Source of the DNA: Treponema sp.
GTDB lineage: Bacteria; Spirochaetota; Spirochaetia; Treponematales; Breznakiellaceae
DNA length: 40,489 nucleotides
Reading direction: 5' to 3'
Assembly: GCA_009787695.1 (NCBI GenBank)
Contig: WQSW01000005.1
Span: forward strand, 1 to 40,489
The notes below the pieces were generated by a model. That model had not been told where the DNA came from and searched no databases. It worked only from the letters and a program-made list of their open reading frames with translations. The first letter of the stretch is position 1. Each line of letters begins with the position of its first letter. The translations under genes were made by a program, and so were the position numbers. This document shows positions 7,185-16,269 of this stretch, one piece after another.

Positions 7185-8972
7185 CTAGATAATAATTTTT
7201 CTGGCTTCATTGTCCAAGCCTTTTGATTGGCTCTTAATTGTTTTTTCAATTTCTTCTTCTATGGTGTCAAAGCGTTCGCTCTTCCATTCGCATCCATTGT
7301 AGTCAAGAAATTTTTGCCTTAATTTATTAAACCATGAACGTGCTTCGTTCTTGTCCGGAAATTCAAACTGAGAAGCAAGCACTATTAAAAGTTTTGTAAA
7401 CACATATTTTTGCCTTTCCGGTTTTACAGCTGCATCGACAGGATCGAATGAGTTCTGCTGGAAATAAACAGAGTCGATAAGCTCGCCTTTCAGATAGACG
7501 ATATAGTCCTCTGCGCTTGTTCCTTCTTCGCCTACTACCTTCATCATCTGTTCAACTTCCGTACCGTGCTTCATAAAAGAAAGCGCATATGATACTTTTT
7601 CGCTTTCGATTATTCCTTTATATTTTGACCATGAATCAAGAGGGTGAATGGCAGGGAACTTGCGTGCGTCCGACCTTTCGCGAGAAAGACCGTGGAAAGC
7701 ACCTACTACTTTAAGTGTCGCCTGTGTTACAGGCTCTTCAAAGTTACCGCCTGCAGGGCTTACAGTTCCGCCGATAGTAACAGAACCGAGTTTCCCGTTG
7801 CGAAGGCGTACAATACCTGCCCTTTCATAGAAAGACGCAATTGTCGATTCCATGTAAGCGGGGAACGCTTCTTCACCGGGTATTTCTTCAAGACGCCCTG
7901 ACATTTCACGCATCGCCTGCGCCCAGCGGCTTGTTGAGTCTGCAAGGAGAAGGACATGAAGCCCCATCTGTCTGTAGTATTCAGCCAAAGATACGGCTGT
8001 ATAAACTGACGCTTCGCGCGCCGCGACAGGCATAGAAGAAGTATTACAAATGATGATAGTCCTTTCCATGAGGGATCTGCCTGTTCTTTCATCTTTTAAT
8101 TCAGGGAATTCTTTTAAGGTTTCTACAACTTCGCCTGCACGTTCACCGCAAGCTGCTATGATAACGATATCAACATCGGCAAAACGGCTTGTTATCTGCT
8201 GAAGAACTGTTTTACCTGCTCCGAAAGGACCGGGTATACAATAAGTGCCTCCGCGCGCTACAGGGTAAAATGTATCGATAAGGCGGACACGGGTAACCAT
8301 TGTATCTACCGGTTTAAGACGCTCTTCGTAGCAATCGATTGCGCGTTTTACCGGCCAGCGGAAACTTAATGTTACGGGTAATTTATTGCCTTTTTCGTCT
8401 GTAAGTTCTGCAATAGTATCGCGAAGTTTATATTTACCGGCAGGTTTAATCCAAGAGATTGTATAACTGCCGTACATATTAAACGGAACCATAATGCTGT
8501 GGGTAAAAGAGCCTTCCGGCACTGTCCCTAAGGCATCGGCGCGTTCTACTTTGTCGCCCGCATTTTTAACAGGCGTAAACTGCCATTCAATATCGGAGGG
8601 AAGCGGATCGAGGTAAACACCTCTTTCAAGAAAATTACCTGCAGCATGGGCTAACTGAGGAAGCGGGTTTTGCAGCCCGTCATAAACCTGCCCTAAAAGA
8701 CCGGGTCCTACCTCTACAGATAACATATCCCCTGTAAATTCAACTTCGTCGCCGATAGTAATACCTTTGGTGATTTCAAAAACTTGAAGCTGCGCTACCT
8801 CGCCTCTGATTCTGATTACTTCGCTTTTTAATTTTGTTTCGGTTGTATTTCCGCCTGATTTAGTTTCGGTAACCTTAACATAACCAACCTCATTCATGGA
8901 AACAATCCCGTCAAAACGGACGCTTACCATATTGCCGTTAACGGCAGTTACTGTACCTTTTGTTCCGATCAT
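7185..8972 (-). CDS. ntpA: V-type ATPase subunit A (catalytic head subunit)
   Basis: The 595-residue protein has the beta-barrel, the roughly 90-residue insertion typical of A subunits, and a RecA-like catalytic domain. The P-loop is GPFGAGKT (248-255), followed by the catalytic-glutamate segment ACGERAGEV (274-282) and the downstream SRWAQAMREMSGRLEEIPGE motif. It hydrolyses or synthesises ATP at the A/B interfaces. Its ATG overlaps the end of the DUF2764-like gene by 4 bases, implying translational coupling. The family usually has GxFGxGKT, so the P-loop is canonical. The enzyme could run in either direction; spirochaetes commonly use it as an ion pump. Confidence 0.97.
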   Translation of the reverse strand: MIGTKGTVTAVNGNMVSVRFDGIVSMNEVGYVKVTETKSGGNTTETKLKSEVIRIRGEVAQLQVFEITKGITIGDEVEFTGDMLSVEVGPGLLGQVYDGLQNPLPQLAHAAGNFLERGVYLDPLPSDIEWQFTPVKNAGDKVERADALGTVPEGSFTHSIMVPFNMYGSYTISWIKPAGKYKLRDTIAELTDEKGNKLPVTLSFRWPVKRAIDCYEERLKPVDTMVTRVRLIDTFYPVARGGTYCIPGPFGAGKTVLQQITSRFADVDIVIIAACGERAGEVVETLKEFPELKDERTGRSLMERTIIICNTSSMPVAAREASVYTAVSLAEYYRQMGLHVLLLADSTSRWAQAMREMSGRLEEIPGEEAFPAYMESTIASFYERAGIVRLRNGKLGSVTIGGTVSPAGGNFEEPVTQATLKVVGAFHGLSRERSDARKFPAIHPLDSWSKYKGIIESEKVSYALSFMKHGTEVEQMMKVVGEEGTSAEDYIVYLKGELIDSVYFQQNSFDPVDAAVKPERQKYVFTKLLIVLASQFEFPDKNEARSWFNKLRQKFLDYNGCEWKSERFDTIEEEIEKTIKSQSKGLDNEARKIII

Positions 8973-9673
8973 TTTTTATCTCCCGTCATTTCACTTTTAT
9001 TATTTTGACTCTCTTGATAAAAATCTCCGCGCGGTTCGCTGGATTCGTTAGATGAAGAATTTATAATTTGAGAGTAGATTGTTTTATATTCAGAGAATCC
9101 TTTTTCAACTATAAATAATTGCCGGCGTTCAAGAATCAGCAATTTTAAAAAATAGGCATATACATTATTACGGTCAAAATATTCGTTACCTGCCATTAAA
9201 TCAATCGCATTCCACCGCGCTTTATCTATTAATATTTCCCCGTCAAGCGGCGAGCCTTCTTGAGTAAAGACTACGGAAGCTGTGTTATACGCATCTGCAG
9301 GAAGAACTGGTATATTAAAGGTTTCCATGTTTTCAAAGAAATATGTATCTTTATCGCCGTCTTGCGCTTCATTTTTATAATCGTTCGGACTTTTTTTATT
9401 CTGTAATTCCAAGTAGCGGTATCTTGCAAGATTTAAACGTAAAGTTTTTTCCCAATCACGCCAGTCATCGATAAAACTGCAGCCGGTAGAAACTGTTTTT
9501 TTTGTGCTGCTTACATCATTATTCAACTGTAAAGAAAGATATTTTAAAAGGGATGCATCTTTTTTACTTAATAATAATGATGCCAATTCCTTAAAAGCCT
9601 CTGATGACATAGGCGGCTTTTGATCATACATCAAAGAGGGTAACTGGGACATAAGGTAATAATATAATCCCAC
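8969..9673 (-). CDS. V-ATPase-associated DUF2764-like protein (possible C-subunit substitute)
   Basis: The start is GTG, preceded by AAGGA nine bases upstream inside the end of ntpE, only 3 bases after its stop. The sequence begins MGLYYYLMSQLPSL, matching the protein that occupies this place in Treponema and Chlamydia V-ATPase operons and is catalogued, as I recall, as DUF2764. It is largely helical and soluble, with no signal peptide. The C-terminal tail (about 205-234) is Ser/Asn/Glu-rich and looks disordered. Operons of this type lack a recognisable subunit C (the socket joining stalk and rotor). Position and size (234 residues) make this protein the obvious candidate for that job, but that is inference from context, not from motifs. 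Confidence 0.75.
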   Translation of the reverse strand: MGLYYYLMSQLPSLMYDQKPPMSSEAFKELASLLLSKKDASLLKYLSLQLNNDVSSTKKTVSTGCSFIDDWRDWEKTLRLNLARYRYLELQNKKSPNDYKNEAQDGDKDTYFFENMETFNIPVLPADAYNTASVVFTQEGSPLDGEILIDKARWNAIDLMAGNEYFDRNNVYAYFLKLLILERRQLFIVEKGFSEYKTIYSQIINSSSNESSEPRGDFYQESQNNKSEMTGDKK

Positions 9674-9676
9674 TAA

Positions 9677-10294
9677 TTACATTCCTTTAGATGAATCTTT
9701 AATTATTTCAGCCAATTTGGGATTCAAGTAACTTGAAAGAAGCCCTGCAACCGCTTCTGAGGAAAAGTCATAATAGGCAGATCCTTCTTTGTTTGATATT
9801 TGAAAACCATAGGCTAATTTGCGGTTTGATTTTAATTCAATACCTTTTCCCAATTCTTTCTTTAACTGATCTGTAAAGAAAGCCTGAAGCTGGTTTAATT
9901 GATTTTCCGGCAGAATCAAATTAATAGTATCGCTGCCTTTAGAAGACCAATTTTTAATAAGCTCAGGCAAGATTGATTTTAGAATATCGCCGTTATAATT
10001 AGCGCCAATATTCTCGCTAACAATCTTGTTTAACAGTGCTTGAATTTCATCTTTGAAAGCCAAAATCAAGTTACGGGATGCCTGTTGTAATGCAGCAAGC
10101 GATGCCCTTTCGGCACGTTCTGCTTCCAGTTTGCTGTTAGAAATAATAGCGTCCGCTTCTTTTTTAGCTGCTTCGATGATACGTGCCGCTTCTGCTTGCG
10201 CGCCGTTTTTAATTTCTGACGCTTGCCTTGAAGCTGTATCAATCCCGTCCTTTTTTATCTTATCAATAAGTTCTTGAACCTGAATTTCCATCAT
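9677..10294 (-). CDS. ntpE: V-type ATPase subunit E (peripheral stalk)
   Basis: The first ~110 residues form a long alanine-, lysine- and glutamate-rich helix (AAKKEADAIISNSKLEAERAERA), the right-handed coiled-coil part of the peripheral stalk. The rest is a small alpha/beta head-binding domain (SNRKLAYGFQIS, then YYDFSSEAVAGLLSSYL). The 205-residue length is normal. The start codon choice is between two adjacent Met. The usual partner, subunit G/H, is not seen in this window. It lies between the spirochaete-specific gene at 10363-11877 and the DUF2764-like gene. Confidence 0.9.
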   Translation of the reverse strand: MMEIQVQELIDKIKKDGIDTASRQASEIKNGAQAEAARIIEAAKKEADAIISNSKLEAERAERASLAALQQASRNLILAFKDEIQALLNKIVSENIGANYNGDILKSILPELIKNWSSKGSDTINLILPENQLNQLQAFFTDQLKKELGKGIELKSNRKLAYGFQISNKEGSAYYDFSSEAVAGLLSSYLNPKLAEIIKDSSKGM

Positions 10295-10362
10295 TTCCCC
10301 TTTGTTTTAATTTATCAATATAAATATTGTATTATATATCCTTTTATTTCACAACCTTTTTT

Positions 10363-11877
10363 TTACTGTGTGCATAAATGCATTAATTGAACGAAAAAGT
10401 TAATCCTCTTAAAATCGTTAATCATTCTCTGCTGCAAAGGATCTCTTGAAACTAAGGTTATCTCCTTCCAGTTGATAAGCAGTTCCGGGTGTTTCTTTTG
10501 CAGATCCTCAATCAAGTTTTTAAGATGTTTCCCTATAACTATTAAGTTCTGAGCGGCTTCATTGATTATTTCAAGGGCTTCGGCGTTATTTTTAGCGACA
10601 ATGCTGTTTATATAACGGACTTGCGTCTGGTCGCGATCAACTCTTAAAAGGGCAGCCCGAAGCCGGGAGCCGTCACCGCCGTCTTCTCCCATGACTACAT
10701 CTATATCGTTTATTTTGCCTTGAGTATCCAATAAACTATGCATTGCCTCGCTCATTTCCCTTGACATCGTATTATTTGTCCATTGACCGCGTATTATTAC
10801 GATATCGCAGAGTTCTTTTATTTCTTTTTCGACATAATCATCAAGGAAAGCTTTTAAATAATTCAGCCCTTCTGCATAGTAAAAAAAATCAACATTCTTT
10901 TTTCGGTATGTCTCACTTATCTGCACATTGTAGTTATCCAGCCGGTTAAGGTCTGTAGTTTCAAAAATTTGCTTTGTTAATGCATTAATTTGCGTGTTCT
11001 TTTTAGCATTGTTTATTATGGCAATATAATTATAAGCATCGTTCTTTTTAGTTTCCAGCCAAGTATCGCCTATTGTTTCACGGAAAACCGAATGTTTAAA
11101 TTGCCATACAGGGTTTCTAAGGGTGTATTGAACCATCAATTCAAGGATTTTTGATGTATGAATCTCGCGCAAAGTCTTAATCATTGTATTGAATTCTTCA
11201 TAATTGACAAGATCGTGACCTTCGCAGGATTTAATCAGGCTTAAAAGCCCGTTCCAGTCTTCTTCAGGTTTTAAAGGCTGTGTCACTGTTAAAAAATCCC
11301 CGATTTGATCGATCATTAAAATAGTTTTAATGGCGGGGTATTTGGGCTCGATAATAAAACTGCCGTCTGCAAAATGAGAGTCAAATTTCTTAAAAAAACC
11401 GGCAAAATTATATGAAACAAATTGATAAAAAGCCGAAGTTAATTCGTAACGATGGTTAACATTTGTTATGTGCTTTGAATCAAACTGATGGACAAGAAGA
11501 TCAACATCGGCTTGAATTGATGCAATAAGCTCTTCTCCGGAAACAGTTTTTATTTTTTCATCAAGTGCTGCAGGATCAATGCGTTTTACCGTTTCTTTTA
11601 CATTTGCGTCTATACATGAATCAACGATTAAGTGCCTTAATTTTTTCATTCTGCCTTCGTCTTTCATGAATAGTTTGATAGGATATATCATTTTATAAAC
11701 AGAAAATAAAAATGACATAAAAGAGGGGTCTGTTTCTTCGGTTCTAATTCTAAAAAATTTGGCATATTTGCTTTGACTTAATTCTTTACCGATGCCTTTC
11801 AGCATATTTTGCTTTTCATCGGTTAAACCTTCGTTCGAAAATAAGGAAAATACTTTATCCATAAAGTCTTCTGCCAT
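10363..11877 (-). CDS. Conserved spirochaete protein of unknown function heading the V-ATPase operon
   Basis: This 504-residue protein is soluble, predominantly helical, and has no signal peptide or membrane segment. It may correspond to a spirochaete-only family (DUF5312, from memory). I can see no catalytic motif. A conserved-looking acidic/glycine stretch (VVMGEDGGDGSRLRAALLRVDRDQ) is near residues 395-420. It is the first gene after the operon promoter and 68 bases before ntpE. The position suggests an accessory, assembly or regulatory role for the ATPase, but the link is by neighbourhood only. AGGAG lies 7 bases before the ATG, a clear ribosome binding site. Confidence 0.75.
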   Translation of the reverse strand: MAEDFMDKVFSLFSNEGLTDEKQNMLKGIGKELSQSKYAKFFRIRTEETDPSFMSFLFSVYKMIYPIKLFMKDEGRMKKLRHLIVDSCIDANVKETVKRIDPAALDEKIKTVSGEELIASIQADVDLLVHQFDSKHITNVNHRYELTSAFYQFVSYNFAGFFKKFDSHFADGSFIIEPKYPAIKTILMIDQIGDFLTVTQPLKPEEDWNGLLSLIKSCEGHDLVNYEEFNTMIKTLREIHTSKILELMVQYTLRNPVWQFKHSVFRETIGDTWLETKKNDAYNYIAIINNAKKNTQINALTKQIFETTDLNRLDNYNVQISETYRKKNVDFFYYAEGLNYLKAFLDDYVEKEIKELCDIVIIRGQWTNNTMSREMSEAMHSLLDTQGKINDIDVVMGEDGGDGSRLRAALLRVDRDQTQVRYINSIVAKNNAEALEIINEAAQNLIVIGKHLKNLIEDLQKKHPELLINWKEITLVSRDPLQQRMINDFKRINFFVQLMHLCTQ

Positions 11878-11894
11878 TTTTATGCTCCTAAATT

Positions 11895-11923
11895 ATATTA
11901 ATACAGGTATTTTAAATTTGCAA
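11895..11923 (-). promoter_or_regulatory. Sigma70-type promoter of the V-ATPase operon
   Basis: On the minus strand TTGCAA (11918-11923) and TAATAT (11895-11900) are 17 nt apart. The ribosome binding site AGGAG (11885-11889) and the ATG of the first gene follow within 25 bases, giving a very short leader. Confidence 0.6.
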
Positions 11924-11979
11924 GTTTTTTATTAAATATTAAATTAGTACATTTTATTTTAATATAATTGTATTTATCA

Positions 11980-13023
11980 TTAATAATCTTTTAAATGTTT
12001 TTTTAGTAAAAAGCCGAATTTATACCCTATACCTATTTGAATACTGGTGCGGGTGTATTGAATCGTCTGTCCCGGAAGATGTGAATAATCAGTATCCATT
12101 ATAAAACATGGGTCTATGACGATCATCCCGTACCCTGCTTTTACCCCTAGCTGGATACCTGCAAACCATGATAAAAATGAGGGCGATGTTGTTCCCATTA
12201 ATGATTGGTTGATTGATAAACCTCCATATGGTTCCAGCATAAAATGATCTGCCGGTTTTAAAACTAATTTGACTAATAATGGAACTTCTAATATCAAATC
12301 ATGATAATCACCTGAAGAGGTAACAATCCAATCTTGTTTAAATTGGAAACCTGCGGCGACAGATAAAAAATTAAACGGATGAAATTCTATTAACGCTCTT
12401 AAACCAAAATTAAGCCAATTGATTGATTGGTATTCCCCTGCATAAACACTCGGTGCCCACAATACAGCTGCATCTAAATAAAGCCATTTATTACGCCATT
12501 CATTTGTACGCACAATATCTGGAAATCCTGAGAGCATATTGTAAACCATAACAGACAGAAACTGTGCAATGGAAGCATCAATTACATTGTAAAATAATAT
12601 TTGTTTACCGATAACTTCGCCTGTTTTGTTATTTATCAATTCCAATATAAAAGCAAACCCTTGTGAATCATCTGTGTGATCGTCTGTAATATGATAAAAA
12701 GATAAATTATCATTTTTTTCTCTGGAATAAAATTCGTGTATTCCATTTGTTGTATTATTTTGAATTTCATTTTTTACCGCTTTCGTTTCGCTTTCAAGAG
12801 CGATAGTACCTTTCAAAATATAATCGGAAGCTGCTTGCGATCTGACAAGTGTATAAAATTGAGAGACTACTTCAAATGTAAGCTGACGGTAAAAAAAAAC
12901 ATTATCCCCTGCTGTTACGCTTCCTGTAACGGGAGGGACAAACACTTGAATGTCACGGATATTTTGAGCGTATGTAGAAACAGTGACAATAAAAAAAAGA
13001 ATAATTAAAATGTTTTTTTTCAT
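11980..13023 (-). CDS. Secreted, probably outer-membrane beta-barrel-like protein
   Basis: A typical signal peptide (MKKNILIILFFIVTVSTYAQ, cleavage after Ala-Gln or before it) starts the protein. Residues about 25-165 look like a soluble periplasmic domain (AASDYILKGTIALESETKAV). The second half (about 185-345) alternates polar and hydrophobic residues with aromatic ends (INWLNFGLRALIEFHPFNF, LSVAAGFQFKQDW, TSIQIGIGYKFGF), which reads as eight or more beta strands of an outer-membrane barrel. It lies 6 bases after the lipoprotein gene at 13030-13491 and forms a three-gene envelope group with it and 13530-14843. I do not recognise a named family. Confidence 0.7.
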   Translation of the reverse strand: MKKNILIILFFIVTVSTYAQNIRDIQVFVPPVTGSVTAGDNVFFYRQLTFEVVSQFYTLVRSQAASDYILKGTIALESETKAVKNEIQNNTTNGIHEFYSREKNDNLSFYHITDDHTDDSQGFAFILELINNKTGEVIGKQILFYNVIDASIAQFLSVMVYNMLSGFPDIVRTNEWRNKWLYLDAAVLWAPSVYAGEYQSINWLNFGLRALIEFHPFNFLSVAAGFQFKQDWIVTSSGDYHDLILEVPLLVKLVLKPADHFMLEPYGGLSINQSLMGTTSPSFLSWFAGIQLGVKAGYGMIVIDPCFIMDTDYSHLPGQTIQYTRTSIQIGIGYKFGFLLKKHLKDY

Positions 13024-13029
13024 TTTTAA

Positions 13030-13491
13030 TTATAACCAAATAATATCAAAGATATCTGATTCATCACCGCCGCCTGAATAAGTGCCTCTTACTTCGATAG
13101 TATAATGCGATGATTTATCGTTAAACGACACTTTAATTTTATGTCTGCCGGCTGTATTTAATTTAATTTCCCCGTTAGTTATTGGAATGGTATTAGGATT
13201 GTCTACGCTATGAGCATGTTCTAAAATTTCAATTTCTACACCGGGAGTATTGTATGGTATTTCTTTTACAACCCCGTCTCCTGCATACATGATCTGTAAA
13301 TCATCACCGGGAACAAACCATTGTTCAGTTTCATATAAAATACGCGCCGGAACCAGCCATAAAAACTCAAGTTCTCCTGAGCCGGCTCCGTTACCGTTTC
13401 CGTTAGCGTCAATGCTTCCGATAGGTTGATTGCAGCTTATTACTGTGCAGATTGTGAGAATAATAAGTAATATTATCAAAAAACGCTTCAT
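13030..13491 (-). CDS. Small putative lipoprotein
   Basis: The first 20 residues form a lipoprotein signal peptide ending in TVISC, a relaxed spirochaete-type lipobox, with Cys20 as the lipidation site. A Gly/Asn-rich linker (ANGNGNGAGSGE) follows, then a small beta-rich domain (IKLNTAGRHKIKVSF, SSHYTIEVRGTY), possibly Ig-like. The protein is 153 residues. It sits between a larger lipoprotein gene and the beta-barrel-like protein gene, with gaps of 38 and 6 bases, so it is probably co-transcribed with both. No specific function can be assigned. Confidence 0.72.
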   Translation of the reverse strand: MKRFLIILLIILTICTVISCNQPIGSIDANGNGNGAGSGELEFLWLVPARILYETEQWFVPGDDLQIMYAGDGVVKEIPYNTPGVEIEILEHAHSVDNPNTIPITNGEIKLNTAGRHKIKVSFNDKSSHYTIEVRGTYSGGGDESDIFDIIWL

Positions 13492-13529
13492 ATTTGTTTC
13501 AGCCTATCGGAAAAACATTTTAATACAAT

Positions 13530-14843
13530 TTAGTTCTTAAATGCGTTATCAATCTTAATCAAGGAAGGATCTCCTATTCCAAGCAATATTGAACCGCCAA
13601 GACCTACTCCGTTATCAATGTAGTTGTTCTCTATACCGGATTGAACAAACCATAAAATCGGAGCAACACTGTTATCTGCGTTAGCTTTTGTAATCGCATA
13701 TACCGGTATATTAAAGTTAAAAGCGATTAATCCGCCTACTCCTTTCGGCACTTTAATTATAAAATACGCTTCATTATTCAAGGTAGCATCTGCGGTCATA
13801 TTATTTTCCATTGTTACTTCTACACCCAAATCATCTGCGTTACCATTAATTTTTTCACCGTTAATTAACACATTGGGTCCTATTAAATCAGTATATTCAT
13901 AAGACGCAGGAGCGGCTGTAACAATACCCTTTACATAATTTGATATGTGATGAAGTCCTACCGGAGTTGGTAAATCAGGTACCAGACCGCCGGTAGTAGC
14001 AGTCTTAAATGTAAATTTTCCCGCATAATGCCTATCACTACCGGTAGTTTCTTCTGAAGTGAACATATACAATGGGAAAGGTACAGTTTTAAATATTTGC
14101 GCTACGAATTGAGTTCCGTCACCAGGTGTATTAGTGGTAATAGCTGTTATTGTGTCAGCATCATTATCAAAATCGAATGAACCACCTGTTGTATCTTGTA
14201 TTGTATAAAAACTTGAACCTGCTAAATTATCCGGAAATATACCGGATGACAGTGAAGCGATATCAAATGTAACTTTTGATGTTGTAGATTTTACTATTGT
14301 GCTTGGAGTGCCGGGATAATTACCCATATTATCGGCTGTATTAACAAGTGTTCCAACTGCGAGAAGAACAGCTCCTTTGGATGTTTTTTTTCCTACAAAC
14401 AATATAGCCGCTCCTGTGTCTACTGCGGCGACGGCACCTTCTATACTTGAGCTAAAATCAACTGAACCGTAATTAATACCGACAGTTCCATCTTTGCCGC
14501 GGAAAACAGCAAGAGCTGCACCTTCACCACGGGACCATGATGTTCTTGAAACTTTCGGCGCTCCTGCGCCTGAACCATCTGCGTCATAATAGAATACTAC
14601 TTCATAAAAGTCATGGTTAATTCTTGCAAGAGCGTTTGTCAAAGCTCTTGACATATTTTTACTCGGACTTCCGCCTTCAAGATTAATTGTTAATGTTTTT
14701 CCGTCCGCAGAATATTGTGCGAATTCTTCTTTGTTTTCATTTATACCTTTTTCCACTAGCGATAATGGCGCAAAATCACACGCCGCCATCATTAAAGCAA
14801 GCGTTAGAAGTACCGCTATTCCTGTAAAAATCCATTTTTTCAT
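13530..14843 (-). CDS. Large putative surface or periplasmic lipoprotein
   Basis: The signal peptide ends in LMMAAC, a clear lipobox with Cys22. The 437-residue protein is rich in Thr, Ala, Gly and Asp and appears beta-rich, without recognised domain motifs. The strong ribosome binding site AAGGAG (14851-14856) lies 7 bases before the ATG. It is the first gene of the envelope group 14843-11980 and has its own promoter at 14945-14972. The composition would suit an exported surface protein, but this is inference. Nothing in the sequence indicates a binding partner. Confidence 0.72.
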   Translation of the reverse strand: MKKWIFTGIAVLLTLALMMAACDFAPLSLVEKGINENKEEFAQYSADGKTLTINLEGGSPSKNMSRALTNALARINHDFYEVVFYYDADGSGAGAPKVSRTSWSRGEGAALAVFRGKDGTVGINYGSVDFSSSIEGAVAAVDTGAAILFVGKKTSKGAVLLAVGTLVNTADNMGNYPGTPSTIVKSTTSKVTFDIASLSSGIFPDNLAGSSFYTIQDTTGGSFDFDNDADTITAITTNTPGDGTQFVAQIFKTVPFPLYMFTSEETTGSDRHYAGKFTFKTATTGGLVPDLPTPVGLHHISNYVKGIVTAAPASYEYTDLIGPNVLINGEKINGNADDLGVEVTMENNMTADATLNNEAYFIIKVPKGVGGLIAFNFNIPVYAITKANADNSVAPILWFVQSGIENNYIDNGVGLGGSILLGIGDPSLIKIDNAFKN

Positions 14844-14891
14844 TTTAAAACTCCTTTTTATCTTTTAAAAGAATCATACGACCCTTCTGCC

Positions 14892-14915
14892 TTGTTCATT
14901 TTTTTATTTGAACAA
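14892..14915 (-). repeat. Inverted repeat in the 5' leader of the lipoprotein gene
   Basis: A perfect 7-bp inverted repeat (TTGTTCA / TGAACAA) with a 10-nt AT-only loop lies between the promoter and the ribosome binding site. It could be an mRNA hairpin or an operator; the sequence does not decide. Confidence 0.45.
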
Positions 14916-14944
14916 AAACCTAAATATAAAAATACTATTGTTAA

Positions 14945-14972
14945 GTCTTATGTCTAATTTTCCATTTGTCAA
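14945..14972 (-). promoter_or_regulatory. Sigma70-type promoter of the lipoprotein operon
   Basis: On the minus strand a consensus TTGACA (14967-14972) is followed after 16 nt by TAAGAC (14945-14950), a weak -10 match. The surrounding 297 bases between the lipoprotein gene and hflX are very AT-rich and hold no convincing gene. Confidence 0.5.
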
Positions 14973-15141
14973 GTTTATATAAAAAAATACGATTATATAT
15001 TTTTATTTTAGTTTTTCTATATTGACAAAAACTTGTAAGTATAATGCACCTAACAATGATTTGTCATGAGTATTTTTTCACGATTTTTTATAAAGTTAAA
15101 GATTTTTACATATTTCGCTTTACTTTTGTATAGTGAATGTA

Positions 15142-16260
15142 CTATCGTACAAAGGCGTATAATAATTTTTCTATTAATTCTTCAAACCCTAATCCATTTT
15201 TTACAGAAACTGCAATACTACCGGGAAACCTGCTTTGCAAATCTGTGATTTGATCTTTAGCAGGAAGTTTATCAATTTTATTAAGTAATGTTATCATCGG
15301 AATATTTTCTATTGCTTTTCCTGTTTCAGAAGAAAGCGCTTTTAAAACCGATAGAGTTGTTTCATAATTATTTTCAATATCAGGCTCTGATGCATCTAAA
15401 ATGTTGATGAGTATATCGGCTAACGCCGCCTCTTCCAGTGTTGAACGGAATGCTTTGATTAAAGCATGAGGGAGGTCTCTTATAAAACCGACTGTATCTG
15501 TCAGTAAAACAGATTTGTCAGGCGTTAGCTGAAATTTTCGCGTAACGGCATCAAGAGTGACAAACAGTTTATCCTGCGCATCTACATCTGCACCTGTTAG
15601 TGCATTTAATAAACTTGATTTTCCTGCATTCGTATAACCGACTATCGCGCATACAGGAATATTGTTCCGCTCCCTCAAGCGTCTTTGAAGCTGTCTTTGT
15701 TTTTTTACCTGTTCTATTTCTTTTTCAAGCTGATTGATTCGCTTTTCGATTTTTCTGCGGTCAGTTTCTAATTTAGTTTCTCCTGATCCTTTCGTTCCGT
15801 AACGCCCTCCCCTTTGGCGCGAAAGATCAATATACTTATGCGTTAAACGCGGTAATAGATATGTTAATTCTGCCAATTTAACTTGCAGTTCCGCTTCTTT
15901 TGTAGTTGCTCTGTCTGCAAAAATACGGATTATTAATTCCTGCCTGTCTATAACTGGAAGCCCTGATAACTCCTCCCAATTTCTTTGTTGCGAAGGGCTT
16001 GTGTTCCAATCAAAAATAAGTAAATCAGCTTCAATTTCTGACGCTTTTTCCGATATACTTTGCGCTTTTCCGCTTCCCATTCCGTATTTCGCGCTTTTTT
16101 CCCTGACTTTTATTTTTTCGTGACACGCAATTTCAAGACCTAAGGTTTTGGTAAGACCGCAAAGTTCACTCGCCTTTGCTTCATCACTTGCTTCGCCGTT
16201 AAGAATACTTACTAAAACAGCTCTTTTCGCCTTTTCCTGTGTTTCGTAGAGTTTTTGCAT
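15142..16260 (-). CDS. hflX: GTPase HflX (ribosome-associated)
   Basis: HflX binds the 50S ribosome and splits or rescues stalled 70S ribosomes, often under stress. The N-terminal nucleotide-binding-like domain (about 1-110) is followed by the family's signature glycine-rich stretch RGGRYGTKGSGETKLETDRR and a coiled coil. The GTPase domain shows G1 GYTNAGKSS, G3 DTVGF and G4 NKID. The 372-residue length is slightly short, lacking the long C-terminal tail of the E. coli protein. It starts 9 bases after the pgi stop and is probably the last gene of a pgi-hflX transcript. Confidence 0.95.
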   Translation of the reverse strand: MQKLYETQEKAKRAVLVSILNGEASDEAKASELCGLTKTLGLEIACHEKIKVREKSAKYGMGSGKAQSISEKASEIEADLLIFDWNTSPSQQRNWEELSGLPVIDRQELIIRIFADRATTKEAELQVKLAELTYLLPRLTHKYIDLSRQRGGRYGTKGSGETKLETDRRKIEKRINQLEKEIEQVKKQRQLQRRLRERNNIPVCAIVGYTNAGKSSLLNALTGADVDAQDKLFVTLDAVTRKFQLTPDKSVLLTDTVGFIRDLPHALIKAFRSTLEEAALADILINILDASEPDIENNYETTLSVLKALSSETGKAIENIPMITLLNKIDKLPAKDQITDLQSRFPGSIAVSVKNGLGFEELIEKLLYAFVR

Positions 16261-16269
16261 TCAGTACTT

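Noticed and set aside
12736-13008. Plus-strand frame of 90 codons opposite the beta-barrel-like protein gene
   Set aside because: It lies fully antisense to a gene with a good signal peptide and has no ribosome binding site or recognisable domain.
15022-15045. Plus-strand TTGACA and TATAAT pair in the gap between the lipoprotein gene and hflX
   Set aside because: Only 12 nt separates the boxes and no plus-strand gene follows; the short frame at 15066-15248 runs antisense into hflX and has no coding features.
15115-15145. Hairpin around the hflX stop codon as terminator
   Set aside because: Short paired segments with a bulge and no T tract on the minus strand; not a convincing terminator.
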